Assembly (NCBI GenBank): GCA_003162425.1
Contig: PMOK01000076.1
Location: forward strand, 1-32,571
Length of the DNA: 32,571 bases
Direction: 5' to 3'
Source: Bryobacterales bacterium
GTDB taxonomy: Bacteria > Acidobacteriota > Terriglobia > Bryobacterales > Bryobacteraceae
In this document: positions 16,133 through 23,988 of the stretch, one piece after another
How the letters are laid out: every line of letters starts with the position of its first letter
Position numbering within the stretch: the first letter of the stretch is position 1
The notes under the pieces: model-generated
Databases searched by the model: none
What the model was told of the DNA's origin: nothing
The model's input: only the letters and a program-made list of their open reading frames with translations
Position numbers and translations under genes: made by a program

Positions 16133-17761
16133 TCATTTCTCAACATGCGGTGACCGCCAGCCCGGGCCGTACAGTATCTGTCCCGGCTTCGCCTCGGTGT
16201 GCTTGCCTTGGTCGATTACCACCTGGCCGTTCACCAGCACATAATCTATACCTTCCGGCGGCAGCGTGGGTTCCTGAAAGGTGGCGCGATCCTGGATGCG
16301 TGCCAAATCGAAAATCACAGCGTCGGCCCACATGCCTTCTTTGATCGATCCACGATTAGGAAGCCGCAAGCGCGTGGCCGGCCAGGACGTCATCTTGCGA
16401 ATCGCATCTTCGAGAGTGATTACGTGCTGGTCTCGAACATAACGCGCGATCAGGCGGGGAAAATTACCAAACGTCCGCGGGTGCTCTAATTCAGGCGGCG
16501 CTCCCGGCTTTGGATTGACGGCTTCGGCATCGCTACCCAGGCTCACCCATGGAAACTTCACGGCAGTCTCGATGTCCGCATCGCTCATCATGAAGTAGAT
16601 GGCGCTCACGCGAGTCTTGCTGCGCGCCACCAGATCGAAAGCCGTATCGGCGGGATCGCGTCCCTTTTCAGTGGCAATCGCTGCGATGCTTTTGCCGACT
16701 AGCCGGGCGTCCTCCTCGTTCGATGACGATGCCAATACAATGTGGTCCCAGCCGCCCGAAGCTTCCACTACATTCCACCAGCCGGGCGATCCGGTTTGCA
16801 TCTCCTTCTTCAATCGCGCGCGAATTTCGGGATCCGCAAGCCGCTTCACCAACTCCTCCCCGCCGCCCTCATGCGCCCACGATGGAATTACGGCCTCCAG
16901 TCCCGTGCCGCCGGCGGTGTAGAGATACATGTCCGCCGCTACGTCCACGCCCCGCGCTCGCGCCTGATCGATGAGTCGCCCTGCTTCTACCATCAGCTTG
17001 CCCCAGCCCGGCTGATACGCGGCCTTCAGATGGAAAATTTCGACAGGAAGTCCACCAGTTTCGCCAATCGTGATGGCTTCCTGGATGGATTGGAGCAATT
17101 CAGCGCCCTCGCCGCGCATGTGCGTGGCGTAGATTCCGCCATACTTGGCCGCAACCTTGGCCATTTCGATCAGCTCCGCTGTCGTTGCGTAGCTGGAAGG
17201 CGGGTAAATAAGCGCGGTTGTCATGCCCAGCGCGCCGTTCTTCATTGCGGTTTCGAGCAGCCCCTGCATGCGAGTTAACTCCTCGGCCGTCGGCGCCCGC
17301 GCAACGTAGCGCAACACCTCCACACGCGCCTGCGCCTCGTTGTAATAGGTGCCGAAATTCATGCTGATGCCGTTCTTCTCGAGCTGCGCGAAATACTCCG
17401 GTAGTTTCTCCGCCGCCACCACCGTCCCGCCCTCGCCGCTGATCCCTGTCGTTACCCCCATCCTCAATTTGCTTTCGGCAAGTCCACTTTGGAGCAATGC
17501 CTCGCCGGACTGATCCAGCATGTCGATCCAACCCGGAGAGACATACTTGCCCGCAGCATCAATTTCGCGGCGTCCTTGGCCCCCCACCTTGCCGATGCGC
17601 GCGAAGCGTCCATCCTTAATCGCGACATCAGCACGAATCCACGGATTACCGTTACCGTCCAGCACGCGCCCATTGCGGATCACTACGTCATATTCAATTG
17701 TTTGGGCTTGAACTGCAGCCGCCCCGAGCAACACCCAGATCAATTTGTGTCGCGTTTTCAT
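16133..17761 (-). CDS. Secreted D-aminoacylase-like amidohydrolase lacking the HxH motif
   Basis: A 542-residue exported protein (signal MKTRHKLIWVLLGAAAVQA) of the N-acyl-D-amino-acid deacylase/amidohydrolase group: YDVVIRNGRVLDGNGNP, then VSPGWID, GVTTGISGEGG, and the C-terminal ILYGPGW end. The family normally has HxH after PGxID and a bridging Cys in the GNCG loop. Here those positions read M-L-D-Q (L82, Q84) and E110. H214 (ATHMRGEG), H244 (EIFHLKAA) and D411 (SLGSDAEA) are kept, so a single metal or an altered binuclear site is possible. The native reaction is probably amide hydrolysis of an N-acyl amino acid or dipeptide, uncertain given these changes. It precedes the serine hydrolase on the same strand with a 70-nt gap. 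Confidence 0.85.
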   Translation of the reverse strand: MKTRHKLIWVLLGAAAVQAQTIEYDVVIRNGRVLDGNGNPWIRADVAIKDGRFARIGKVGGQGRREIDAAGKYVSPGWIDMLDQSGEALLQSGLAESKLRMGVTTGISGEGGTVVAAEKLPEYFAQLEKNGISMNFGTYYNEAQARVEVLRYVARAPTAEELTRMQGLLETAMKNGALGMTTALIYPPSSYATTAELIEMAKVAAKYGGIYATHMRGEGAELLQSIQEAITIGETGGLPVEIFHLKAAYQPGWGKLMVEAGRLIDQARARGVDVAADMYLYTAGGTGLEAVIPSWAHEGGGEELVKRLADPEIRARLKKEMQTGSPGWWNVVEASGGWDHIVLASSSNEEDARLVGKSIAAIATEKGRDPADTAFDLVARSKTRVSAIYFMMSDADIETAVKFPWVSLGSDAEAVNPKPGAPPELEHPRTFGNFPRLIARYVRDQHVITLEDAIRKMTSWPATRLRLPNRGSIKEGMWADAVIFDLARIQDRATFQEPTLPPEGIDYVLVNGQVVIDQGKHTEAKPGQILYGPGWRSPHVEK

Positions 17762-17967
17762 AATGTCACGCCTACTCCCTCGCGTTACTTAGAAACTGTA
17801 ATCTTTGCTTCGGATCATGAACCATGTCAGGTTACCGCGATTGGGAACGTACTCGCTCGGCATGAACATCCAATAACTTAGCCGTCCCAGAACCTGCCGC
17901 TCAAACAATGGTACGCAAGTTGCTTGAGATCAACGCGTGCCATCCGGCACTAACGAGGAGAACAAAG

Positions 17968-18183
17968 ATGCAAAAGATGCAGATGACACCCAATGGAATG
18001 GATGTATTAGTAATGGCGGAGCTGATGCGTTTGCAGCAGGACCAATCCGTACTCGAAACCCTCTATCAGCGTCTACCGGACGTCACATCCCAGTCGAATA
18101 TTGACGCGAAGTTTCTTTCCTTATGGTCCGACGTGGAGAAACGTGCCGACCGTTTGGAGTACATGCTCGATTGCATGGCGTAG
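17968..18183 (+). CDS. Small Met-rich helical protein, unknown
   Basis: A 71-residue protein from the ATG at 17968, chosen because a good ribosome site (GAGGAG, 17955-17960) lies 7 nt upstream; an upstream frame opening extends to 17908. It has eight Met, no signal peptide and no membrane segment, and looks almost entirely helical, with a charged C-terminal helix (SLWSDVEKRADRLEYMLDCM). I do not recognise the family. It stands alone between divergent and unrelated neighbours. The strong ribosome site makes it a likely real gene. Confidence 0.55.
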   Translation: MQKMQMTPNGMDVLVMAELMRLQQDQSVLETLYQRLPDVTSQSNIDAKFLSLWSDVEKRADRLEYMLDCMA

Positions 18184-18287
18184 GAGAGAATTTCACCACT
18201 GTGCCGGCTGCTCACGGTACGTAATACCTCGCGCGCTGATTCTAGTTCTCTTTTTGGGCTGGCCCTCGAAGTGCCTCTACAGCGGCC

Positions 18288-18689
18288 ATGAGACTAGCCG
18301 CAATCCTGTTCTCCGTAGTGGCACTTCTCGGCCAGGACACGCCCACGAAGAAGTTTACCGGAACGTGGGAGGCCCGATTCAACGGCGCCGTATTCTGCGT
18401 TCTGAAGATCCAGTCCGGCGATAAGCTGACGGGCTCAATGAGTGCAGTCGATATCGGCGTGGATGGAGAGGGAAATTTGAGTTCCGCGCAAGCCAAGGAC
18501 GAGGAGTTTCCGATTCTGAAGCCGAACATCGAAAACGACAGTCTGACTTTCGAGTGGACCGACGACCCCAATGAGGACCCGCTAAAGTTCGAGATGAAGC
18601 TCACCGGCAAGCAAGAAGCGCAGTTGCGTTTCGTAACCACGCCCGAAGGCGTCAAGATCAAACCTTTCACCTTCATCAAGCGCGACTAG
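18288..18689 (+). CDS. Small exported beta-rich protein, unknown
   Basis: A 133-residue protein with a short signal peptide (MRLAAILFSVVALLG) and a beta-rich body (FTGTWEARFN, then LKIQSGDKLTGSMSAVDI, LTFEWTDD and FEMKLTGKQEAQLRFV). This resembles the small TGTWxG-type secreted domains common in Acidobacteriota, with no catalytic motif. Its stop overlaps the stop of the convergent SDR gene (CTAG). Function not known. Confidence 0.65.
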   Translation: MRLAAILFSVVALLGQDTPTKKFTGTWEARFNGAVFCVLKIQSGDKLTGSMSAVDIGVDGEGNLSSAQAKDEEFPILKPNIENDSLTFEWTDDPNEDPLKFEMKLTGKQEAQLRFVTTPEGVKIKPFTFIKRD

Positions 18690-19453
18690 AGCATCAACTG
18701 CCCACCATTCACCTCTACCGTTTCCCCCACCATGAAACTAGCCGCATCGGAGGCCAGAAACGCGATCACCGTCGCACACTCCATCGCCGTTCCCAGCCGT
18801 CCCAACGGGATGGTAGCCACAAAGTTGCGCAGCATTTCCGGTGTCGAAAAGGCTTCATGGAACGGCGTGTCGATCACCCCAGGCGAGACAGCATTCACAC
18901 GCACTCCATGCGGCGCCAGCTCCTTGGCCAGCGATTTAGTGAACGTAGTCAGGCCACCTTTCGCCGTCGCATAAGCGCCCGCGCCCGGTCCTCCGCCATT
19001 TCGACCCGCAATCGATACAACGTTGACAATCGCCCCGCGCTTGCGCTCCAGCATGGATGCCGCCACCGCCTGTGAGCAGAGCATCGCGCTCTTCAGATTC
19101 AGATCCATGATTTCGTCCCAACGTTCTTCGGTCAACTCCTGAATCTTCATGCGCTGGATCAGCGAGCCGGCATTGTTGATCAGGATGTCAATCGGTCCCA
19201 ATTGCCCTGTAACGGTCTCAACCATCGAGCGCACCTCATCGGACCGGCGCACGTCGGCACGAATGATGATGGCCTTGCCGCCCGCTTGAGCAATCGTGTC
19301 GCGTACCTGTTCGGCGCCCTTCTGATTCGCGTGGTAGCCAATCGCCACCTGCGCCCCCATCTCAGCCATGAGCGTGGCCGCTGCCGCCCCGATGCCTGAC
19401 GATGCGCCGGTAATGAGTGCGATTCTGCCTGTCAGATCCAAATAATTGCGCAT
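18686..19453 (-). CDS. Short-chain dehydrogenase/reductase (FabG-like)
   Basis: A 255-residue classical SDR that would oxidise or reduce a hydroxyl/keto group using NAD(P)H in the cytoplasm. Visible are the cofactor motif TGASSGIG (15-22), NNAG (93-96), catalytic S147, Y161 and K165 (YATAK), and the PGVIDTPF cofactor loop. FabG-like 3-oxoacyl reductase is possible, but family members act on many sugars, steroids and alcohols, and no fatty-acid genes are adjacent. The ATG at 19453 is used; a TTG at 19462 adds three residues and sits 4 nt from a -10-like TAGGAT. Divergent from the GNAT gene. Confidence 0.9.
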   Translation of the reverse strand: MRNYLDLTGRIALITGASSGIGAAAATLMAEMGAQVAIGYHANQKGAEQVRDTIAQAGGKAIIIRADVRRSDEVRSMVETVTGQLGPIDILINNAGSLIQRMKIQELTEERWDEIMDLNLKSAMLCSQAVAASMLERKRGAIVNVVSIAGRNGGGPGAGAYATAKGGLTTFTKSLAKELAPHGVRVNAVSPGVIDTPFHEAFSTPEMLRNFVATIPLGRLGTAMECATVIAFLASDAASFMVGETVEVNGGQLML

Positions 19454-19465
19454 GTGTAGCAAGGT

Positions 19466-19472
19466 TATCCTA
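19466..19472. promoter_or_regulatory. Symmetric -10 shared by divergent SDR and GNAT genes
   Basis: TATCCT (19466-19471, plus) lies 6 nt before the GNAT ATG. The overlapping TAGGAT (19472-19467, minus) lies 4 nt before the TTG at 19462 and 13 nt before the ATG at 19453. One near-palindromic TTATCCTAA thus offers a -10 in both directions. Confidence 0.42.
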
Positions 19473-19477
19473 ACAGC

Positions 19478-19957
19478 ATGCTCAAAGTCATTCCGGCCAC
19501 CGAGCGCGACGTCCCGCTAGTCTTCAGCTTCATTCGCAAACTCGCGGAATATGAAAGGTTGTTGGATCAAGTTGTGGCCACTGAAGAACTGCTGCGCGAA
19601 GGACTGTTCGGGGCGCACCCTGCCGCAGAGGTTGTCCTCGCGTACCTGCATGACCAGCCAGTGGGTTTCGCGCTCTACTTTCACACTTTCTCAACCTTCG
19701 TCGGCCGCTCCGGAATTTATCTCGAGGATCTTTTTGTGGAGCCCACCCACCGCGGTTTGGGCGTAGGCAAAGCGCTGCTGGCCTACGTCGCTAAGTTAGC
19801 GGTTGAGCGCGGTTGCGGACGCTTCGAGTGGTCAGTTCTGGATTGGAACACTCCGTCCATCGATTTCTATAAGGGTTTGGGCGCGGTGCCCCTAGATGAC
19901 TGGACCCGGTACCGCCTCACCGGCGACGCGCTGCATCGCGTGGCAGCCCTGGCTTGA
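19478..19957 (+). CDS. GNAT family N-acetyltransferase (spermidine/diamine acetyltransferase-like)
   Basis: A 159-residue GNAT protein. Motif A (RGLGVGKALLAYVAKLA) binds acetyl-CoA pyrophosphate; LEDLFVEPTHR precedes it and FEWSVLDWNTPSIDFYKGLGA follows. The start (IPATERDVPLVFSFIRKLAEYE) and this C-terminal pattern resemble the eukaryotic-type spermidine/spermine N1-acetyltransferase subgroup, which acetylates polyamines or thialysine-like amines. The acceptor is inferred only by resemblance. A putative leaderless promoter (TATCCT) precedes the ATG. Confidence 0.87.
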   Translation: MLKVIPATERDVPLVFSFIRKLAEYERLLDQVVATEELLREGLFGAHPAAEVVLAYLHDQPVGFALYFHTFSTFVGRSGIYLEDLFVEPTHRGLGVGKALLAYVAKLAVERGCGRFEWSVLDWNTPSIDFYKGLGAVPLDDWTRYRLTGDALHRVAALA

Positions 19958-19965
19958 CGTCCCAA

Positions 19966-20391
19966 CTACCCCAATTGCGACGTGCAATTCGGACACCGCG
20001 TCGCCTGGATCGGAATCGACGTGCGGCAGAATGGACATTCCTTCGTAGTCGGCGCAGCCAGCGCAGGCTGACGCTTCATTCGATTGGCCTGTTTAACCAC
20101 CATAAAGATGACAAACGCCACGACCAGAAAATCCACCACCGTATTCAGGAACATCCCATAATTGATGGTCGCCGCGCCCGCTTTCTTCGCTGCATCGAGC
20201 GTTGCATAATGCCCGCCCGAGAGATCGATGAAGAGATTCCCGAAGTCCGCCTTGCCGAGCAAGATGGGCGGCATCACAATATCGTTGACCAGCGATGTCA
20301 CGATCTTGCCGAACGCAGCGCCAATGATGATGCCTACCGCCAGGTCCAGCACGTTTCCGCGCATGATGAATTCTTTGAACTCTTTGAACAT
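19966..20391 (-). CDS. mscL: Large-conductance mechanosensitive channel with C-terminal zinc ribbon
   Basis: A 141-residue Msc[38 protein letters not shown] is the conserved N-terminal helix and first membrane segment, followed by the periplasmic loop ([25 protein letters not shown]) and the second membrane segment ([12 protein letters not shown]). The homopentamer opens under membrane tension to release solutes in hypo-osmotic shock. The cytoplasmic tail ends in a zinc-ribbon-like CPFC-x(10)-CPNC, beyond the usual MscL helix. A strong GGAGG ribosome site precedes the ATG at 20391, which separates it from a long frame reading through the complement of truA. Divergent from truA, convergent with the GNAT gene. 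Confidence 0.94.
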   Translation of the reverse strand: MFKEFKEFIMRGNVLDLAVGIIIGAAFGKIVTSLVNDIVMPPILLGKADFGNLFIDLSGGHYATLDAAKKAGAATINYGMFLNTVVDFLVVAFVIFMVVKQANRMKRQPALAAPTTKECPFCRTSIPIQATRCPNCTSQLG

Positions 20392-20433
20392 TGCCTTCCT
20401 CCGAGCGCTCATCATAGCACCAGCGGCCGGGCG

Positions 20434-20439
20434 TACACT
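20434..20439 (+). promoter_or_regulatory. -10-like TACACT before truA
   Basis: TACACT ends 6 nt before the TTG start of truA, again compatible with a leaderless transcript. Confidence 0.35.
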
Positions 20440-20445
20440 TAGGAA

Positions 20446-21213
20446 TTGAAGACCTGGAAAATCACACTCGAGTATGACGGCACCAAGTACAGCGGTTGGC
20501 AGGAACAGAACAACGCGCGAACCGTGCAAGGCCAGCTCCGCAAGGCGGCTGAGGATTTCTTGGGAGCCAAACTCGAGATCCAAGGTTCCGGCCGGACCGA
20601 CTCGGGCGTGCATGCCATTGCACAGGTAGCGCACCTCCGCACACATCAAAAGCGCTCGTTCCCTCCACCCAACGAGATCCTGCGCGCGCTCAATGAGCGG
20701 CTGCCCTCCGACATTTGCATATTGGATGTCGAAGAAGAAAGCGACAAGTTCCACGCCCGCCACGATGCAGTTGCACGCACGTACCTCTATCAAATCTCCA
20801 CGCGCCGCACCGCGTTCTTCAAGAAATACGTCTGGTGGGTGAGGGAGCCCCTGGACATTCCGCTGATGAGCCGCGCCGCGCGCATGCTGGCTGGCCGCCA
20901 CAATTTCGTTTGTTTCCGCGCGCCGGATCCCTCGCGGCCCGATGAATCCACCATCGTCGTTGTGGATGACGCCGCTATTGAGGAGGACGGGCACCTGATC
21001 CTGTTCCGCATCACTGGCTCGCATTTTCTTTGGAGAATGGTCCGGCGAATTGTCGGCGTGTTGGTGAAAGTTGGCAAAGGCGAAATCACCCTTGACGAGT
21101 TCGCCGGTCTTCTCGAAGGACAGGCCGATCCGCGCTTGGACGTCGCAGCCTGGACCGCTCCCGCCTCAGGCTTGTTTCTGGAAAAAGTCGAGTACCCTCG
21201 GCAGCGTCCTTGA
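20446..21213 (+). CDS. truA: tRNA pseudouridine synthase A
   Basis: A 255-residue TruA that converts uridines 38-40 in the tRNA anticodon stem-loop to pseudouridine. Family landmarks: [12 protein letters not shown] near the start, [11 protein letters not shown] with the catalytic D52, then [32 protein letters not shown], and [14 protein letters not shown] near the C terminus. Length is normal. The start is TTG at 20446, fitting the conserved N terminus; no later in-frame start would keep it. The metallo-beta-lactamase-fold gene begins 13 nt after the stop. Confidence 0.95.
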   Translation: MKTWKITLEYDGTKYSGWQEQNNARTVQGQLRKAAEDFLGAKLEIQGSGRTDSGVHAIAQVAHLRTHQKRSFPPPNEILRALNERLPSDICILDVEEESDKFHARHDAVARTYLYQISTRRTAFFKKYVWWVREPLDIPLMSRAARMLAGRHNFVCFRAPDPSRPDESTIVVVDDAAIEEDGHLILFRITGSHFLWRMVRRIVGVLVKVGKGEITLDEFAGLLEGQADPRLDVAAWTAPASGLFLEKVEYPRQRP

Positions 21214-21219
21214 TATACT
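21214..21219 (+). promoter_or_regulatory. -10-like TATACT before the MBL-fold gene
   Basis: TATACT starts immediately after the truA stop codon and ends 6 nt before the ATG at 21226. There is no room for a ribosome binding site, so the mRNA from here would be leaderless. Confidence 0.45.
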
Positions 21220-21225
21220 CCAGCA

Positions 21226-22071
21226 ATGTCCCTCAACAAAGCGGCGGTGATTCGCCTCGCTGGCGTCGGGCTCGGTCTGGCCGGTCTATGGCTGGTGTGG
21301 TCGCAAGCGCAGCGGCCACCGCTGACCATGGAAAAGGTCACCGACAATCTATACGTCATCATCGGCAACGGTGGAAATGTCGCAGCCATGCCAACCACGG
21401 AGGGCGTCCTGTTGGTGGATGATAAGTTCGCCGCGGACGCACCCGAAATCGTTGCTAAAGTGAAAACCATCAGCGACAAGCCCATCCGCTACATCCTCAA
21501 CACCCATCAGCACCCCGACCATACCGGCGGCAACGAACCTTTGATGGCAGCGTCGGCCGAGATCATCATCCACAAGAACGCACGCGCCAACATGGTGGCC
21601 GGAAAGATGCCCGGGCTCCCGCGCATCACCTTCTCCGATGAGACCCAGGTTTTTCTGGGAGGCAAGGAAGTGCTCGCAAAGCACGTCGGCCGCGGCCACA
21701 CCAATGGCGACGCGGTGGTTTATTTCCCGTCCGAACGCGTGCTGCACACGGGCGACCTGTTCGTGAATGGCGGCGCGCCGTTCATTGATTACACCGCGGG
21801 CGGCAGCATCGTCGAATGGGACCAGACGCTAGCGAAGGTCCTCGATTTCGATTTCGACACCGTCATCCCCGGCCACGGCCCGGTAGCAAAGAAAGCGGAC
21901 CTGGTGAAGTGGCGCCAGACACTCGCGTCGTTGCGGGCCCATGCCAAATCAGCCTGCGCAGGCGGCGCAACCGATGCGCTCAAGCGAATGAATCTCGACG
22001 AACTGGGCATGAAACCAAGCCCGCTGTTCGAGCGCAGCATTCCAGGCCTGTGCCAGGAAATGGCCCAATAA
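21226..22071 (+). CDS. Metallo-beta-lactamase-fold hydrolase, exported or membrane-anchored
   Basis: A 281-residue MBL-fold protein. Residues 8-26 (VIRLAGVGLGLAGLWLVW) are a signal peptide or anchor. Metal ligands are H94, H96, D98 and H99 (HQHPDH), H158 (GRGHTNGD), D177 (HTGDLF) and H217 (PGHGP), a complete binuclear set. It resembles the SoxH/quinoprotein-relay-associated and class B-like hydrolases with this ligand pattern; the substrate (lactone, thioester, beta-lactam or other) is not determined. Probably transcribed from the TATACT promoter next to its start. A TTTCTCG-type repeat follows the stop. Confidence 0.88.
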   Translation: MSLNKAAVIRLAGVGLGLAGLWLVWSQAQRPPLTMEKVTDNLYVIIGNGGNVAAMPTTEGVLLVDDKFAADAPEIVAKVKTISDKPIRYILNTHQHPDHTGGNEPLMAASAEIIIHKNARANMVAGKMPGLPRITFSDETQVFLGGKEVLAKHVGRGHTNGDAVVYFPSERVLHTGDLFVNGGAPFIDYTAGGSIVEWDQTLAKVLDFDFDTVIPGHGPVAKKADLVKWRQTLASLRAHAKSACAGGATDALKRMNLDELGMKPSPLFERSIPGLCQEMAQ

Positions 22072-22075
22072 TCTC

Positions 22076-22107
22076 CGTTTCTCGTTTCTCGTTTCTGGTT
22101 TCTCGTT
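22076..22107 (+). repeat. TTTCTCG-type repeat after a stop codon (R3 family)
   Basis: GTTTCTC units repeated, with a GTTTCTGG variant, starting within 5 nt of the stop of the MBL-fold gene. It matches 3282-3305 in both sequence and position relative to the stop codon. Confidence 0.8.
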
Positions 22108-22135
22108 GGTGTTATCGTGTTTCTAGAGGACGTCC

Positions 22136-23890
22136 GTGGGGTTCCATCGCATCGCTGCACTGCTGGTTCTTTCCATCTTTGCAAATGCGCAGCCTGTTCC
22201 CACCTGGCACCTGACGCGGAGAGAGCATTTCGAGCTGTATTCGCAAGGGGACGACTCAGCGGCCCGATCGGCTCTGCTCTGGTTCGAGCAACTGCGCGCA
22301 TTTTATCTTCAGAAGACCGGCCTACCGCCTGAAAGCTTGCGGCCCGTTCGCGTAATTAACTTCCGTTCCGCCCGTGAATACCAACCCTACCGGCTTGGAC
22401 TTGCCTCCGACGCACATTTTATCGGAACGGAAAACCAGGATTACATCGTGATGGCGGCCCTTGACGCCCGCCAGTTCCCAACCGCAGCCCACGAATACGC
22501 CCACTCCATTCTGCACGCCGCTGGTCTTCAGTTTCCGCCTTGGTTCGCTGAAGGATTGGCCGAATTTTTTTCCACCGTGCGTATTAGCGAGCGCGGCTGC
22601 ACGCTGGGTGGTGACTTGCCGGCGCGCTCTCAATTTCTCGAACACCACGCCTGGATGCCGCTGGCGGATCTGATCGCATCGCCAGCGGATTCGGCCCTCC
22701 GAGACAATCGCGAGACGGCTGCCGTATTCTACTCCCAAAGCTGGGCGCTAGTGGATATGTTGGTTCTGTCTCCGCAATATGCGCTCAAGTTCGGTGAGTT
22801 GATTACTGCCCTCACCTCCGGCACGCCAGCCACCCAGGCGCTTCCAACCATCTACGGAAAATCTCTGAGCCTCGTCACCGGCGATCTCCACGCGTGGACA
22901 GCAATCAAACACCTACCCGTTCCGCTGTCTGGAATTCAAGTAGCCGCAGAAACACCCGCCCCTAAATCAGTGAATGTGTCGCCCCTCCAGGCTCGCGCTC
23001 TCATGGCGGAAATGCTGCTTGCTGCAGGCGATTTGGAGCGCTCCAGAACACTCTATAGCGACTTAGCGCGAGAGACGCCTCAGGATGCCGCAGTGCACGC
23101 TGCGCTGGGCAACATCGCTCTCCGGCAAGGCGACAACGATCGCGCCCGCGAGCAATGGAAGCTTGCCATTGCACTGGGCATTCAGGACGCAACGCTCTGC
23201 TATCAATTTGCCGCGCTCGGCGACCGTGCCGGCGTGCCGGAAGCGGAGATCCGCCCCGCATTGGAGCGGGCCGTTCAGTTGAAATCCGACTTTGACGATG
23301 CCCGCTACCAACTCGCGCTAATGGAAAAAAACGCCGGCCACTATGACGCCGCGATAGCCCATCTTCGCGCCATGCGGATCGTTGCCCCCTCGCGTGTCTT
23401 TAACTATTGGACCGCCATGACTGATGCGCTCCTCCAACTGGACCGGCGCGATGAAGCACGGGCCGCCTCAAAAAAAGCCATGGAACACGCCACCACTGCG
23501 GTCGAGCGTGCCCGAGCCACTCAGCTTGAATATTTCGCCGTGACCGATCTCGACGTCCAGTTCACGGTCGGCAAGAATGGCCGAGCCGAACTCTCTACCA
23601 CCCGCGTACCCCATGCCACAGCCGATTGGAATCCATTTATCGAGCCGGGCGATAAAATCCGTCACGTGGACGGCGCCTTACGTGAGATCGAATGCAGCGG
23701 CGCCGTGACACGCTTTGTGGTCGACACTCCGGAAGGCCCCGTGACGCTCGCCATCCCCGACCCCGGCCACGTTCAGATGCGAAATGCTCCATCGGAATTC
23801 ACTTGCGGTCCGCAAAAGTCCACCAAGGTCGCGGTGGATTACGCCATCACCAACTCCGACGGCCTGGTGCGTGGCATGCAGTTCAAATAA
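22136..23890 (+). CDS. Exported HExxH metallopeptidase-like protein with TPR repeats
   Basis: A 584-residue protein from GTG at 22136 with an AGAGGA ribosome site 5 nt upstream. Signal peptide MGFHRIAALLVLSIFANAQ. The first half carries H119-E-Y-A-H123 and E139 (FAEGLAEFF), the gluzincin (peptidase MA-like) zinc site, so proteolytic activity is plausible. From about residue 280 come TPR-like helical repeats (LLAAGDLERSRTLYSDLARETPQDAAVHAALGNIALRQGDNDRAREQW and later copies) for protein contacts. The last ~120 residues are beta-rich. The architecture is common in Acidobacteriota; substrate unknown. Confidence 0.82.
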   Translation: MGFHRIAALLVLSIFANAQPVPTWHLTRREHFELYSQGDDSAARSALLWFEQLRAFYLQKTGLPPESLRPVRVINFRSAREYQPYRLGLASDAHFIGTENQDYIVMAALDARQFPTAAHEYAHSILHAAGLQFPPWFAEGLAEFFSTVRISERGCTLGGDLPARSQFLEHHAWMPLADLIASPADSALRDNRETAAVFYSQSWALVDMLVLSPQYALKFGELITALTSGTPATQALPTIYGKSLSLVTGDLHAWTAIKHLPVPLSGIQVAAETPAPKSVNVSPLQARALMAEMLLAAGDLERSRTLYSDLARETPQDAAVHAALGNIALRQGDNDRAREQWKLAIALGIQDATLCYQFAALGDRAGVPEAEIRPALERAVQLKSDFDDARYQLALMEKNAGHYDAAIAHLRAMRIVAPSRVFNYWTAMTDALLQLDRRDEARAASKKAMEHATTAVERARATQLEYFAVTDLDVQFTVGKNGRAELSTTRVPHATADWNPFIEPGDKIRHVDGALREIECSGAVTRFVVDTPEGPVTLAIPDPGHVQMRNAPSEFTCGPQKSTKVAVDYAITNSDGLVRGMQFK

Positions 23891-23902
23891 CAGCTGGGCT
23901 GC

Positions 23903-23908
23903 TAGAAT
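23903..23908 (+). promoter_or_regulatory. Extended -10-like TGC-TAGAAT before the flavoprotein gene
   Basis: TG at 23900-23901 plus TAGAAT at 23903-23908 matches an extended -10. It would give a leader of about 75 nt before the ATG at 23989, unlike the leaderless spacing at other genes here. Confidence 0.4.
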
Positions 23909-23988
23909 AGATACATAACATCTGTTCCGCCGAGCGCACCGCGTTTTAGCCCGGAGGCCGTCATCCTTTGGAATCTTTTAAACACTGA

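Noticed and set aside
19966..21024. A 352-codon minus-strand frame suggesting an N-terminally extended MscL
   Set aside because: The extra part is the complement of truA; MscL starts at 20391 behind a strong ribosome site.
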